47,105 nt of DNA from Candidatus Omnitrophota bacterium (GCA_903861305.1 CAIOTT010000053.1:1-47105); one strand, 5' to 3'. Counted from the stretch's first letter, positions 33,829-42,311 are shown. Translations and numbers: made by a program. Notes: generated from the letters alone by a model not told the origin.

Positions 33829-36309
33829 GTGGGTCAAGTAAGCGTTAAGACCAGGCGCCTGATGGCGTGTCTTGTGCTTGTGACATTCTTTGTCACAAGC
33901 CTGCCGCTATCTTATGCCCAGAATATGGCGTTTATGCACGCTCCCGGGAGCATGGTATCCCTGAGCGGGAACTTCGCCGCACCATCGCTCAAGGGGATCA
34001 AGGTTTATCCGGAGAACCCTTTTCGTTTTGATTTTTTGCTCGATCAGGGCAGTTCCGGCGAGCCTTCCGAACACCTCAAGGCTGAGTCTGCCCGTCTTGT
34101 CCGGTATTTTCTGACCACGTTGACCATTCCTGAGAAAGACCTTTGGGTCAACCTGTCTCCCTATGAAAAAGACCGTATGGTCCCGGACGCGTTCGGCCAG
34201 ACAGAAATGGGCCGGGATATGCTCGCGCAGGACTATATCCTCAAGCAGGTCACCGCGTCGCTCCTTTATCCGGAAGGTGAGACGGGCAGGGCGTTCTGGG
34301 CCAGGGTTTACGCCGCTGCCAGCGAAAAATATGGGACAACGGATATCCCGGTCGACACCTTCAACAAAGTCTGGATCATGCCGGACAAGGCCGTGGTTGA
34401 CGAATACAACGGCATGGCCTTCGTGGTCGAAGGAAAATTAAAGGTCATGCTTGAGAGCGATTACCTGGCTTCTGGCCATATGGTGGAAGCATCGACTGAT
34501 CGATTATTGCCCTCCCCCTCGTGGGGAGGGAATGGGAGGGGGGAAGATGTCGTCAAAAAGATCCTTCGCGAGATCATCATCCCCATCCTCGAAAAAGAAG
34601 TCAACGAAGGCAGGAGCTTCGCGCCCCTGCGGCAGGTCTATCATTCATTGATCCTGGCGGCCTGGTACAAGCGCAAGATCAAGGAAAGCCTTTTGGGCAA
34701 GTTTTACGTGGACCAGAGGAAGATCGCCGGCGTCGATGTTGCGGACAAAACAGAGAAGGAGCAGATCTACGCGCGTTATCTCGAGGCTTTCAAAAAGGGC
34801 GTTTATAACTTCATCAAGGAAGAGTATGACCCGGCCGCCCAGGAGATGATCCCGCGGAAGTATTTCTCCGGCGGTGAGGAGTTCACGGACCGCGCCATGG
34901 CCCCCGCGCTGCAGGTGAAAGAGGTCGACGCGGCGGGCCTCGCGGCGGATGTTGGCCCGGTGGACCTCCGCACGGTCGTTGTCGACATCAGGCCTGTCGC
35001 TGGTTCAAGGGCCGCGAACGATCCGTTATCGCCTGATCACGGGATGGCGGCACCCCTGCTGGCGGGTGAGTTGTCCGACGTCGAGTTGGAACGTCTCTGG
35101 ACAGCGTATGTAGGAAAAGAAGGGCTGTCCCGGTATGAGAAACTTTTGAAGTTATTCACGCGAGACGTTAAAGAAGCCCTGCTGGATGACCCCGCGTTAC
35201 GCCCGGTATTTTTACAGGCGTTGCCGGCAGGCAGCCTGGGTGAACTTGTCGTTGCGCCGGGCCGTGAACAAGCGCTCGCGCGCAAGATCGGCGCGGCAAC
35301 GCTGCGCGAACTCATGGAACAACATAGCGGGTTCCTTATAACGGACGATCTCAAGAAAGCGAATGAACTGGCAGCCGTCGAAGACCTTGTCTTGCTGGTT
35401 GGTGTTACGGACCGCTACAGCGATGATACCATGTACCCGCTGCATCAAGTCGCGAACGGGAGGCAGGCTTATTTTCCGCTTTCTGACGGCTCATGGCTTG
35501 GCGTTAAGGGGGCCGGACAATTCATCGATCGTCATAAAATGCCGCATTTTCTCCATGAAAATGAAAAGATCCCCCGTAACACACGTTACATGGGAGTTGC
35601 TACGGAAACGGATGCGAAGCGGGCTGAGCGCGGTTCGGCTGCTTTGAAAGGGAACGCAGGGGATTTTGTGGAATTTCTCGGGTATCGGCGTTTGTATGAT
35701 CTGCCTGACGGGGACGGGCATCTCGCAACGGTAAAAGGATTAAAAGACAGGGATGGCAGCGATCTGGTTCCTGTCCTGATATTCAATCGAACACTCTATC
35801 CGCAACGCCTGGTAAAACTCCCGCAACTGGTTAAGACGGACTATGGTCTGAGGCGTCTGTCATTGAAATTATCAGGAACACTTTCCGGTTTGGGGTTGTT
35901 GCCCGCCAACACCGAATTGTCGGGCAGCGAATTGATCTTGATGATCCTGAAAAAAAGGGGGAGGGCGGAAGCCATCAAGCAAAACAGCGGGGTATTCAAG
36001 ATCACGATCCACAGCCAGGATATAACGTTGGCCGGTGAAGAAGCCGATAATGAGGAACTGGTCCCTTATGCCGAGTATATCAAACTTGTTGAGCAGGGGA
36101 TAGCCATGCAAACTGACGACAGGGACCTGTTGTTAACAAATGGATCAAGTACGGCCGGGATCAGGAATACGGTGGTTATATTATTGAATATGATGTTCAA
36201 ATTACCCGAAGATCAGAAAAGGATATTGCTGCCATCGCCTTCTATGGCGTTGCAAACTTTATTTGAGGCCTATTTTTCATTATTGGATGACCGTCACCTG
36301 AAGCTTTAG
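33829..36309 (+). CDS. Exported giant-family protein, cut short by an in-frame TAG before its tail
   Basis: 826 residues from a GTG start behind AAGGCAGG, which gives a signal peptide ending near SYAQN. An ATG two bases earlier is out of frame. The conserved head (WVNLSPYEKDR, TEMGRDMLAQDY, PRKYFSGG) has a low-complexity hairpin-coding insert at 34501-34550. The centre, about 450-800, is mostly unrecognised. It holds GSWLGVKGAGQFIDRHK near 555-570, after HQVANGRQ, which is reminiscent of SelO, and a later TIHSQDITLAGE that could echo a kinase catalytic loop. Unlike all paralogues it lacks the GGID tail at its own C-terminus. The tail continues in the same frame after the TAG (36307-36309). 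It may be a recent nonsense allele, a pseudogene, or a sequencing error. Confidence 0.85.
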   Translation: MGQVSVKTRRLMACLVLVTFFVTSLPLSYAQNMAFMHAPGSMVSLSGNFAAPSLKGIKVYPENPFRFDFLLDQGSSGEPSEHLKAESARLVRYFLTTLTIPEKDLWVNLSPYEKDRMVPDAFGQTEMGRDMLAQDYILKQVTASLLYPEGETGRAFWARVYAAASEKYGTTDIPVDTFNKVWIMPDKAVVDEYNGMAFVVEGKLKVMLESDYLASGHMVEASTDRLLPSPSWGGNGRGEDVVKKILREIIIPILEKEVNEGRSFAPLRQVYHSLILAAWYKRKIKESLLGKFYVDQRKIAGVDVADKTEKEQIYARYLEAFKKGVYNFIKEEYDPAAQEMIPRKYFSGGEEFTDRAMAPALQVKEVDAAGLAADVGPVDLRTVVVDIRPVAGSRAANDPLSPDHGMAAPLLAGELSDVELERLWTAYVGKEGLSRYEKLLKLFTRDVKEALLDDPALRPVFLQALPAGSLGELVVAPGREQALARKIGAATLRELMEQHSGFLITDDLKKANELAAVEDLVLLVGVTDRYSDDTMYPLHQVANGRQAYFPLSDGSWLGVKGAGQFIDRHKMPHFLHENEKIPRNTRYMGVATETDAKRAERGSAALKGNAGDFVEFLGYRRLYDLPDGDGHLATVKGLKDRDGSDLVPVLIFNRTLYPQRLVKLPQLVKTDYGLRRLSLKLSGTLSGLGLLPANTELSGSELILMILKKRGRAEAIKQNSGVFKITIHSQDITLAGEEADNEELVPYAEYIKLVEQGIAMQTDDRDLLLTNGSSTAGIRNTVVILLNMMFKLPEDQKRILLPSPSMALQTLFEAYFSLLDDRHLKL
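34510..34543 (+). repeat. G/C-strand palindromic insert inside the conserved head
   Basis: CCCTCCCC (34510-34517) pairs perfectly with GGGGAGGG (34523-34530) around a 5-base loop, followed by a second G-run, TGGGAGGGGGG. It encodes PSPSWGGNGRGE in frame. The other paralogues have variable linker here without this sequence. The composition and encoded peptide resemble the small palindromic repeats that invade coding regions in many bacteria. Confidence 0.6.
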
Positions 36310-36774
36310 GCAACTAAAGACATATTCTCTTATGATTCCCGAGCTCTTCCGACGAGGGAATGGGACGCCAGGATGGATCTTTTTCATCCTTTGAGCAATG
36401 GAAAAGAGAATTTTCTGCAGGGCAAAGACGTTCACCAGAGCATAGTTTCATGGGCTCGGCATGAAGCGTTGTACAGGGAGATAAATCATAATAAAAGCGC
36501 GGCAAGGCCGGATGCTCCGCCAGGCAAGTCGGTGGACGGATCACAGAAGCCATTGGGAGCGGTGGCATTTAAAAAAGGCGGTATCGACCTCAATACGGAC
36601 AAGCTTGATCTGCAGGTCCGTCAGAGCGGCGGTGTTATCACATTCAACATCGATCAGGCCATGCTCGAACGGTTGCAGGGCGCGGCGGGATTCACGCCGG
36701 TCATTGTGGATATCCGGCCGGAGGGGCTGGCGCAATTCACAAAGGGCCCTGCGGGTGCCAGGGGCGGGCGCTAG
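36310..36774 (+). pseudogene. Detached C-terminal part and GGID tail of the seventh paralogue
   Basis: The frame of the preceding gene stays open from the base after its TAG to the TAG at 36772, with no other stop in 155 codons. It contains the family tail from about 36580 (GGIDLNTDKLDLQVRQ, then FTPVIVDIRPEG). An ATG at 36373 could start a separate 133-residue protein, but there is no signal peptide and no good Shine-Dalgarno. The simplest reading is that 33829-36774 was one gene of 981 codons. Confidence 0.75.
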
Positions 36775-36788
36775 AGTTGTTCGCGCTG

Positions 36789-36817
36789 TTTGCATTCCCG
36801 ATACGCTGTGCTATAAT
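36789..36817 (+). promoter_or_regulatory. Extended -10 sigma-70 promoter
   Basis: A perfect TATAAT (36812-36817) with the extended TG-n motif (TGC at 36809-36811), and TTTGCA (36789-36794) 17 bases upstream. The predicted transcript start, near 36824, is about 3 bases before the ATG at 36827, so the message would be practically leaderless. It marks the start of the housekeeping block. Confidence 0.7.
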
Positions 36818-36826
36818 TCCCAGCCT

Positions 36827-37129
36827 ATGCACAAGCAGATGATCCGCACTTACCAGGACCTTGATTTTGACGACGTGAAAGCCCATTTGCTGGAGTACGG
36901 CGTGCTGTCGGGCATCTGCGCCAAATGCAAGGCCATGGACCTCAGGCTCAATGACCATGCCTGTCCCAAATGCGGCACGGAATTCAAGTATGTGGCTTTT
37001 CAGAACGTCCGGGAGCACTTGCCTAAAATGATCAAGCTCCATGCCGAACGTCCCGGCATCCAGTTCGTGGACCATCAGGATTTCAAACGCATTGAAGGTG
37101 AAATGAGGGCCAGGAGCATCCTGGGATAA
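36827..37129 (+). CDS. Small zinc-ribbon protein (100 aa)
   Basis: Two CxxC pairs, CAKC and CPKC, 17 residues apart form a rubredoxin-like or zinc-ribbon knuckle in the middle of a 100-residue acidic and helical protein. The start at 36827 is chosen because the promoter -10 box ends only 9 bases upstream. An in-frame ATG at 36839 is an alternative. A longer in-frame extension upstream overlaps the promoter and the preceding tail and is not believed. No Shine-Dalgarno is seen, in line with a leaderless message. It is 2 bases from the following metallohydrolase gene and probably co-transcribed. Function unknown; zinc binding is inferred from the cysteines. Confidence 0.75.
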   Translation: MHKQMIRTYQDLDFDDVKAHLLEYGVLSGICAKCKAMDLRLNDHACPKCGTEFKYVAFQNVREHLPKMIKLHAERPGIQFVDHQDFKRIEGEMRARSILG

Positions 37130-37131
37130 AT

Positions 37132-38274
37132 ATGATCAACAAAGACCGTCTCGTCAAGCTGACGCAGCAAACACTGTCCATCGATTCGCAGAACCCTCCA
37201 GGCAACGAGGTCAATATCGCCGATCTTGTCGTCAAGGACATGAAGTCCCTTGGTTTTGAGGTCGAGGTCGTGACCTACAAGATGAACAGGCCCAATGTCA
37301 TCGCGACCTGGAAAGGGTCCCTGCCGCGCGCGCAAGCCGCGAAAGAGGCGCTGTTGCTGACCCCGCATACCGATGTGGTGCCGGTGGGCACGGGCTGGAA
37401 ACATGATCCTTTCGGCAAGGATGTCATTGCCGGAAAGATCTACGGCCGCGGCGCTTCCGACGATAAAGGCAATCTTGCCTGCGCCATGGAGGCCATGCGT
37501 TCCCTGGCCGAGGATGGTTTTCGTCCACGCAAGGACATCATCCTGGCCGCAACGGCCGACGAGGAGACCGGGAGCCACCAAGGGATCAAGCCTTTGCTGA
37601 ACAAGGGTGTTTTGAACCCGCGCCTGGCACTTGTCCTTGATTCCGTCGATTACGACACGGTCATCGCCCAGAAAGGGCTTTTTCATGCACGCATCCAGGT
37701 TTTCGGGAAAAAAGCGCACGGCGCCACCAACTGGCGCGGGGTCAATGCCATTGAGCAGGCAGCCGAGATCATCCGCCGTTTGAAGGCGCACAAGTTCACT
37801 TTCAAGAAACATCTTTTGCTGAACCATCCGACGGTCAATGTGGGTACCATCAAGGGCGGCGACAAGGTCAACATGGTCGCGGACCTTTGCGAGTTCTCCA
37901 TCGACATCCGTTATATGCCGGGCATGGACCCGCGCAAGGTCGTGGCCCAGGTCAAGGCCATCGTGCGTTCCGTGACGGATAAATATAAAATGATCGTCGA
38001 CGACCTTCAGCTGCCTTACGAGATCAGCGCAAAGGACCCGTTCGTGCGCGCGTTCGTCAGTGCCGCCAGCGCGGTGGGGCAAAAGGCCCGGCTCAAAGGT
38101 TCTGACGGGGCAACGGTCATTTCGTTCTTTCAGCTCCACGGTATCACGGCATTCGCCACGGGTTTCGGCAAGAGCGGCACGCTTCATGCCAACGATGAAT
38201 ACGCTGAGACCAAAACCCTCTACCACGGTTCACGCGTGCTGGAAAGGTTCATCAAAGATTATGACATCATGTGA
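37132..38274 (+). CDS. M20-family zinc metallohydrolase (ArgE/DapE type)
   Basis: 380 residues, the normal length for the family. Metal and catalytic blocks are complete: LLTPHTDVVPVG (His, Asp), GRGASDDKGNLA (bridging Asp), ATADEETGS (catalytic and metal Glu), LVLDSVDYD (Asp) and GTLHANDEYAE (His). A dimerisation lid lies between. Members remove acyl groups from acylated amino acids (N-acetylornithine, N-succinyl-diaminopimelate) or cut dipeptides in the cytoplasm. The exact substrate cannot be fixed, and no arg or dap gene is adjacent. The gene overlaps the next by 14 bases, so it is probably translated from the same message. Confidence 0.9.
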   Translation: MINKDRLVKLTQQTLSIDSQNPPGNEVNIADLVVKDMKSLGFEVEVVTYKMNRPNVIATWKGSLPRAQAAKEALLLTPHTDVVPVGTGWKHDPFGKDVIAGKIYGRGASDDKGNLACAMEAMRSLAEDGFRPRKDIILAATADEETGSHQGIKPLLNKGVLNPRLALVLDSVDYDTVIAQKGLFHARIQVFGKKAHGATNWRGVNAIEQAAEIIRRLKAHKFTFKKHLLLNHPTVNVGTIKGGDKVNMVADLCEFSIDIRYMPGMDPRKVVAQVKAIVRSVTDKYKMIVDDLQLPYEISAKDPFVRAFVSAASAVGQKARLKGSDGATVISFFQLHGITAFATGFGKSGTLHANDEYAETKTLYHGSRVLERFIKDYDIM

Positions 38275-38986
38275 TGCTTTCCATCCCGTGCGGCGCGCAG
38301 CAGCCGCCGTTCTGGCGGGCGCGGCCCTTGTCCTGGCCGCCTCGCCGCTTTTTGCCGCCAGCACGCCGGTGTTCAAACCGGGCGAGGTCATCCGTTATAC
38401 GGTCAAGCAGGCGGGGGTCAAGGCCGGCGAAGCCACCCTTACCTTCACGGGTGAAACTTACCGTGATGGCAAGAAATATACGCTGATCATTTTTTCTGCC
38501 AAAGGATTTAATTTTTTTGATGAGGAAAGGATCTTTGTCGACGGAAAGACGTTCCTGCCGCAGCTGGTGATCCGGGACTTGAATATTTTCGGCAACAAAG
38601 AGAATATCATGGAAGAGTATGACCAGCTGACGGGGTCGATCCGGGTCACCAAGGTCGCGGGAGACCGCACGAGCGTCCAGGTCCTGGATAAAAAGGGGCC
38701 GGTTGATAATATTTACGGGTTCATTTACCGTTACCGCAGGGATACCGCAGCGGACAGCCCCGGCTCGTTCGATGTGCGGCTTCCGACGCTGGATGTGAAG
38801 ATCTCGCCTGTCCACGATCTTGATTTCAACGCGGCAGGCAAGACGTACCGAGCCACGCTCCTGCGCAGCGTGCCGTCGAAATATTCCATCTGGATGGATA
38901 AAAGCGCCAAGCGCCTGCCGCTGCGCATCGCGGGCGCTATCGGGATCGCGAATACCGTCATGACCCTGATCGGCTATGCGGAGTAG
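38261..38986 (+). CDS. Exported DUF3108-type protein
   Basis: 241 residues. The start at 38261 overlaps the end of the metallohydrolase gene and gives a clear signal peptide (RRAAAAVLAGAALVLAASPLFA, cleavage near FAAS). Longer in-frame starts upstream lie inside the previous gene and would bury the signal. The mature part is beta-rich with FKPGEVIRYTVKQAGVKAGE, FFDEERIFVDGKTFLP and the closing pattern SIWMDKSAKRLPLRI, which matches the DUF3108 family of periplasmic or outer-membrane-associated proteins. Function is not known; it is expected in the periplasm. Confidence 0.8.
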   Translation: MTSCDAFHPVRRAAAAVLAGAALVLAASPLFAASTPVFKPGEVIRYTVKQAGVKAGEATLTFTGETYRDGKKYTLIIFSAKGFNFFDEERIFVDGKTFLPQLVIRDLNIFGNKENIMEEYDQLTGSIRVTKVAGDRTSVQVLDKKGPVDNIYGFIYRYRRDTAADSPGSFDVRLPTLDVKISPVHDLDFNAAGKTYRATLLRSVPSKYSIWMDKSAKRLPLRIAGAIGIANTVMTLIGYAE

Positions 38987-39006
38987 GAAAACCCTTGTGA
39001 GACTTC

Positions 39007-40194
39007 ATGAAATATCCTGACAGCAACGGACATTACGGGCAATTTGGCGGCAGGTTCGTCCCTGAGACGTTGATGACCCTTCTTCTGGACCTTGAGAAGG
39101 AATTCAACAAGGCCATGAAAGACCCCTCGTTCCGGAAGGAATTCGCCTTCTACCTGCGTGAATACGCCGGGCGCCCTACGGGTTTATATCATGCCGCCCG
39201 TTTGAGCCAGACGCTCAAGACGCTCAAGGTGTACCTCAAGCGTGAAGACCTCCTGCATACCGGCGCCCACAAGGTGAACAACACCCTGGGCCAGATACTT
39301 CTGGCGCGGCGCATGAAGAAAACCCGTGTCATTGCCGAAACGGGTGCAGGCCAGCATGGCGTGGCCACCGCGGCGGTGTGCGCGTTGTTCGGCCTCAAGT
39401 GCGTGGTCTATATGGGTGCGGAGGATGTCGAGCGCCAGTCGCTGAACGTGGCGCGCATGCGCCTGATGGGGGCTCAGGTCATTCCCGTTGTGAGCGGATC
39501 AAAAACCCTCAAGGACGCCATGAATGAGGCCATCCGCGATTGGGTGACGAATGTCAAAGACACGTTCTATATCATCGGTACCGTTGCCGGGCCGCATCCG
39601 TATCCCGCGATGGTCCGAGAGTTCCAGTCCGTCATCGGCATTGAAGCGCGCAAGCAATTCCTGGCCAGGGAAAAGAAACTTCCGGATATCCTCCTGGCAT
39701 GTGTCGGCGGCGGCAGCAACGCGATGGGGCTTTTTTATCCATTTCTGGACGATACGCAGGTCAAGTTCATTGGCGTCGAAGCGGCGGGGCACGGGTTGCA
39801 TACCAAAGCCCATTCCGCGGCGCTGTGCAAAGGCGGGGTCGGCGTGCTGCATGGCACGAAAAGCCGCCTGCTCCAGGATGCCGACGGCCAGGTCCAGCTT
39901 GCGCATTCGATCTCGGCCGGCCTGGATTATCCCGGTGTCGGTCCCGAGCATGCCCATTACAAGGCGACCGGCCGCGCGACATATGTGGCCATCACCGATA
40001 AAGAAGCGCTGGTGGCGGCCCAACTGCTGGCCCGCACGGAAGGCATCATCCCGGCGCTGGAATCAGCGCACGCGCTCGCATACCTTCCCAAACTGGCCCG
40101 CAAGGTCAAGGCCCCGACAACGGTGCTGGTCTGCCTTTCAGGGCGGGGTGATAAAGACATGAACACCATCAAGGAACATCTTTTCCATGAATAG
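39007..40194 (+). CDS. trpB: Tryptophan synthase beta chain
   Basis: 395 residues, the standard length. [16 protein letters not shown] is the classic N-terminus. [14 protein letters not shown] holds the PLP-binding Lys, [12 protein letters not shown] the COMM-domain Glu, and [16 protein letters not shown] the phosphate-binding loop. [13 protein letters not shown] is the substrate block. It condenses indole and serine to tryptophan as an alpha2-beta2 complex with TrpA, encoded directly downstream with an 8-base overlap. No other trp gene is in the window. Confidence 0.97.
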   Translation: MKYPDSNGHYGQFGGRFVPETLMTLLLDLEKEFNKAMKDPSFRKEFAFYLREYAGRPTGLYHAARLSQTLKTLKVYLKREDLLHTGAHKVNNTLGQILLARRMKKTRVIAETGAGQHGVATAAVCALFGLKCVVYMGAEDVERQSLNVARMRLMGAQVIPVVSGSKTLKDAMNEAIRDWVTNVKDTFYIIGTVAGPHPYPAMVREFQSVIGIEARKQFLAREKKLPDILLACVGGGSNAMGLFYPFLDDTQVKFIGVEAAGHGLHTKAHSAALCKGGVGVLHGTKSRLLQDADGQVQLAHSISAGLDYPGVGPEHAHYKATGRATYVAITDKEALVAAQLLARTEGIIPALESAHALAYLPKLARKVKAPTTVLVCLSGRGDKDMNTIKEHLFHE

Positions 40195-40984
40195 GATCGA
40201 CCATAAATTCATTCAACTGCGCTCCAGCGGCAAGAAAGCGTTCATTGCGTTCCTCACCGCGGGAGATCCGGACCTCGCCGCGACTGAACAGCTGGTCCTG
40301 GCATTTGAACGGGCCGGTGTGGACATCGTTGAGATCGGGGTGCCTTTTTCCGATCCTTTGGCGGACGGCCCGACGATACAGGCCGCATCCTATCGTTCCC
40401 TGCAAAAGGGGACGACACTGGCCGCGATCCTGGAACTTGTCACGCGTATACGCCGGAAGTCGGATATCCCGCTGGCCTTGATGACCTATTACAATCCGGT
40501 GTTCAATTTTGGCGAAGAAAAGTTCGCTGTGCAGGCCGCGGCGGCTGGTGTCGACGGGATCATTATTCCCGATCTTCCCCTGGAAGAGGCGGGTCCCTGG
40601 CGCGCGTTCGCGGCACGGGAAGGCTTGGCCACGGTGTTTTTCCTGGCCCCGACGACCGGCCCGGAGCGCGCAGCGGCAGTGGCCTCGGCGTCAACAGGGT
40701 TCATTTATTTTGTTTCTATCGCCGGCATCACAGGTGCGCGGCAGGCTGTTCCGTCGGAGATAAAGGCGAAGATCAGCCTGGCTAAAACATTGACCGACAA
40801 ACCCCTGTGCGTTGGCTTCGGTGTTGCGACCCCCGCGCAGGCCCATGCCATGGCCCAGATCGCCGATGGCGTCATTGTGGGCAGTGCTATCGTCAAAGAG
40901 ATCAATATCAACGCCAAAGCCAAGGACCTGCCGCAGCGGATGCAGCGCTTCGTTGCCGGGCTTGTCAGGGCCGTAAAGCGCTAA
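40187..40984 (+). CDS. trpA: Tryptophan synthase alpha chain
   Basis: 265 residues. [10 protein letters not shown], the catalytic Glu in [21 protein letters not shown], the second catalytic Asp in [14 protein letters not shown], and the phosphate-site blocks [12 protein letters not shown] and GFGVATPAQ are present. It cleaves indole-3-glycerol phosphate to indole and passes it to TrpB. The start lies inside the last codons of trpB, indicating coupled translation and equal output of both chains. The following M16 peptidase gene starts on the base after this stop. Confidence 0.97.
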   Translation: MNRIDHKFIQLRSSGKKAFIAFLTAGDPDLAATEQLVLAFERAGVDIVEIGVPFSDPLADGPTIQAASYRSLQKGTTLAAILELVTRIRRKSDIPLALMTYYNPVFNFGEEKFAVQAAAAGVDGIIIPDLPLEEAGPWRAFAAREGLATVFFLAPTTGPERAAAVASASTGFIYFVSIAGITGARQAVPSEIKAKISLAKTLTDKPLCVGFGVATPAQAHAMAQIADGVIVGSAIVKEININAKAKDLPQRMQRFVAGLVRAVKR

Positions 40985-42259
40985 ATGTACCAGAAATCCG
41001 TCCTTTCCAATAAACTGCGTGTCATTTCAAATCATCTCAAGGACCGCGAAACTGTTGCCATAGGGATATGGGTGGGCGTGGGCGGCCGTTTCGAGCAGGG
41101 TCCTGAGAAAGGCGCCGCCCATTTTCTGGAGCATGTCCTGTTCCGCGGCAGCCTGAAGTATTCCTGCAATGATATCAAGGGGACCATCGAGGGTGTGGGC
41201 GGGTCGCTGAACGCTTTTACCGGCGAAGAACAGACCTGTTATTACGCCAAGATCCCGGCCGCGTATTTTGACCAGACCATGGACATTCTTTGCGACATGG
41301 TCTTCTTTCCTCTCATTCAGAAGAATGACCTCGAAAAAGAACGCGCCATCATCCTTGAAGAGATCAAGATGTACCACGACCTGCCCCAGTATTACGTGCT
41401 GGAGCTTCTCGACGGGCTTGTGTGGCCTGAGCACGCTTTGGGGCAGAGCCTGGCGGGCACCAGTGAAAGTGTCGGCGCAATGACGCAGAACGGCTTGCGG
41501 GATTTTCACCGCCGCCATTACGCTCCGGACAATGTGGTGGTGTCCGTTTGCGGGAACTTTTCCCATGAATGGGCCACGGGGTTCCTGGAAGACAAGCTGG
41601 GGAATTTTACCAGCCCGAAAAAAGAAGAAAGCGACCCTTTCAAGGGCAAGCAGCGCGCGCCACGCGTCAACCTTTTCCGCAAGCAGATCGAGCAGACGCA
41701 CCTCGCCATCGGGTTCCCGTCGTTGAGGGCGGCCCATCCGGACTGTTTTGCCCAGGCGGTGCTCAATGTCATCCTCGGCGGGAATATGTCCAGCCGCCTG
41801 TTCGACGAACTGCGCGAGAAGCGGGGCCTTGCGTATTCGGTCTACAGCACGACGAAAGCTTACCGCGACACGGGGATGTTCATGATCAAGGCGGGCGTGG
41901 ATAACAAGAAGGCCCTCGATGCGGTCGAGCTTATCCTCAGGATCCTCAAGCAGCTGCGCCGCCAGGGTGTCAAGCCGCTGGAGTTCACGCGCGCCCGCGA
42001 GTATTTCCTGGGCCAGTTCCTTATCGGGCTGGAGGACACGATGGAGCACATGATGTGGATGGGCGCGTCCATGATCGAGCGCGACCGGATCCGTACCCTC
42101 GGCGAGGTTGTATGCCGCGTCAATGCCCTGACGCCGGATGACCTTCGCCGCGTGGCGGCTGACATCCTGCAGGAGAAGAAACTCAACCTGGCGGTGGTCG
42201 GCCCCTTGTCGGATGAGCAGGACAAGGGCTTGCGCGCTCTGGTCCACGCGCAGGCGTAA
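40985..42259 (+). CDS. M16-family zinc peptidase (processing peptidase-like)
   Basis: 424 residues. The inverted zinc motif HFLEH lies in GAAHFLEHVLFRGS, with the distal Glu in ERAIILEEIKMY. NVILGGNMSSRLFDELREKRGLAYSV in two adjacent blocks is the family C-terminal substrate-binding block with the Arg-Tyr pair. Members are soluble zinc endopeptidases related to mitochondrial processing peptidase and are common as single genes in bacteria. No signal peptide is seen, so it is probably cytoplasmic. It is the last gene before the promoter at 42283. Confidence 0.95.
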   Translation: MYQKSVLSNKLRVISNHLKDRETVAIGIWVGVGGRFEQGPEKGAAHFLEHVLFRGSLKYSCNDIKGTIEGVGGSLNAFTGEEQTCYYAKIPAAYFDQTMDILCDMVFFPLIQKNDLEKERAIILEEIKMYHDLPQYYVLELLDGLVWPEHALGQSLAGTSESVGAMTQNGLRDFHRRHYAPDNVVVSVCGNFSHEWATGFLEDKLGNFTSPKKEESDPFKGKQRAPRVNLFRKQIEQTHLAIGFPSLRAAHPDCFAQAVLNVILGGNMSSRLFDELREKRGLAYSVYSTTKAYRDTGMFMIKAGVDNKKALDAVELILRILKQLRRQGVKPLEFTRAREYFLGQFLIGLEDTMEHMMWMGASMIERDRIRTLGEVVCRVNALTPDDLRRVAADILQEKKLNLAVVGPLSDEQDKGLRALVHAQA

Positions 42260-42282
42260 CAAGATGTCTTATGCTTTTTGAT

Positions 42283-42311
42283 TTGACATCACGAATGAAC
42301 TTGGCTACACT
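42283..42311 (+). promoter_or_regulatory. Sigma-70 promoter of the small protein/rsfS/argS/recJ unit
   Basis: Perfect TTGACA (42283-42288), a 17-base spacer, and TACACT (42306-42311). The predicted start near 42318 gives a leader of about 28 bases with a strong Shine-Dalgarno. It lies in the 86-base gap after the M16 gene, in a locally AT-rich stretch. Confidence 0.75.

Noticed and set aside
34501..34550. Rho-independent terminator
   Set aside because: The hairpin is inside an intact reading frame and is followed by G/A-rich sequence rather than a T-run.
36307..36309. TAG reassigned to an amino acid across the genome
   Set aside because: TAG ends trpB, rsfS, the DUF3108 gene and the second paralogue at the expected positions, so it is a normal stop here.
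36512..36826. Longer N-terminus for the zinc-ribbon protein
   Set aside because: It overlaps the GGID tail in another frame and the extended -10 promoter; the translated extension is arginine/serine-rich noise.
37075..38226. Long open frame of 383 codons on the minus strand
   Set aside because: It is exactly antisense to the M20 metallohydrolase with all its catalytic motifs; the minus frame shows no known motif and arises from codon bias.
38060..38260. Longer N-terminus for the DUF3108 protein
   Set aside because: It lies wholly inside the metallohydrolase gene and would place the signal peptide internally.
41027..42262. Open frame of 411 codons on the minus strand
   Set aside because: It is antisense to the M16 peptidase with HxxEH; the reverse translation is low in recognisable motifs.
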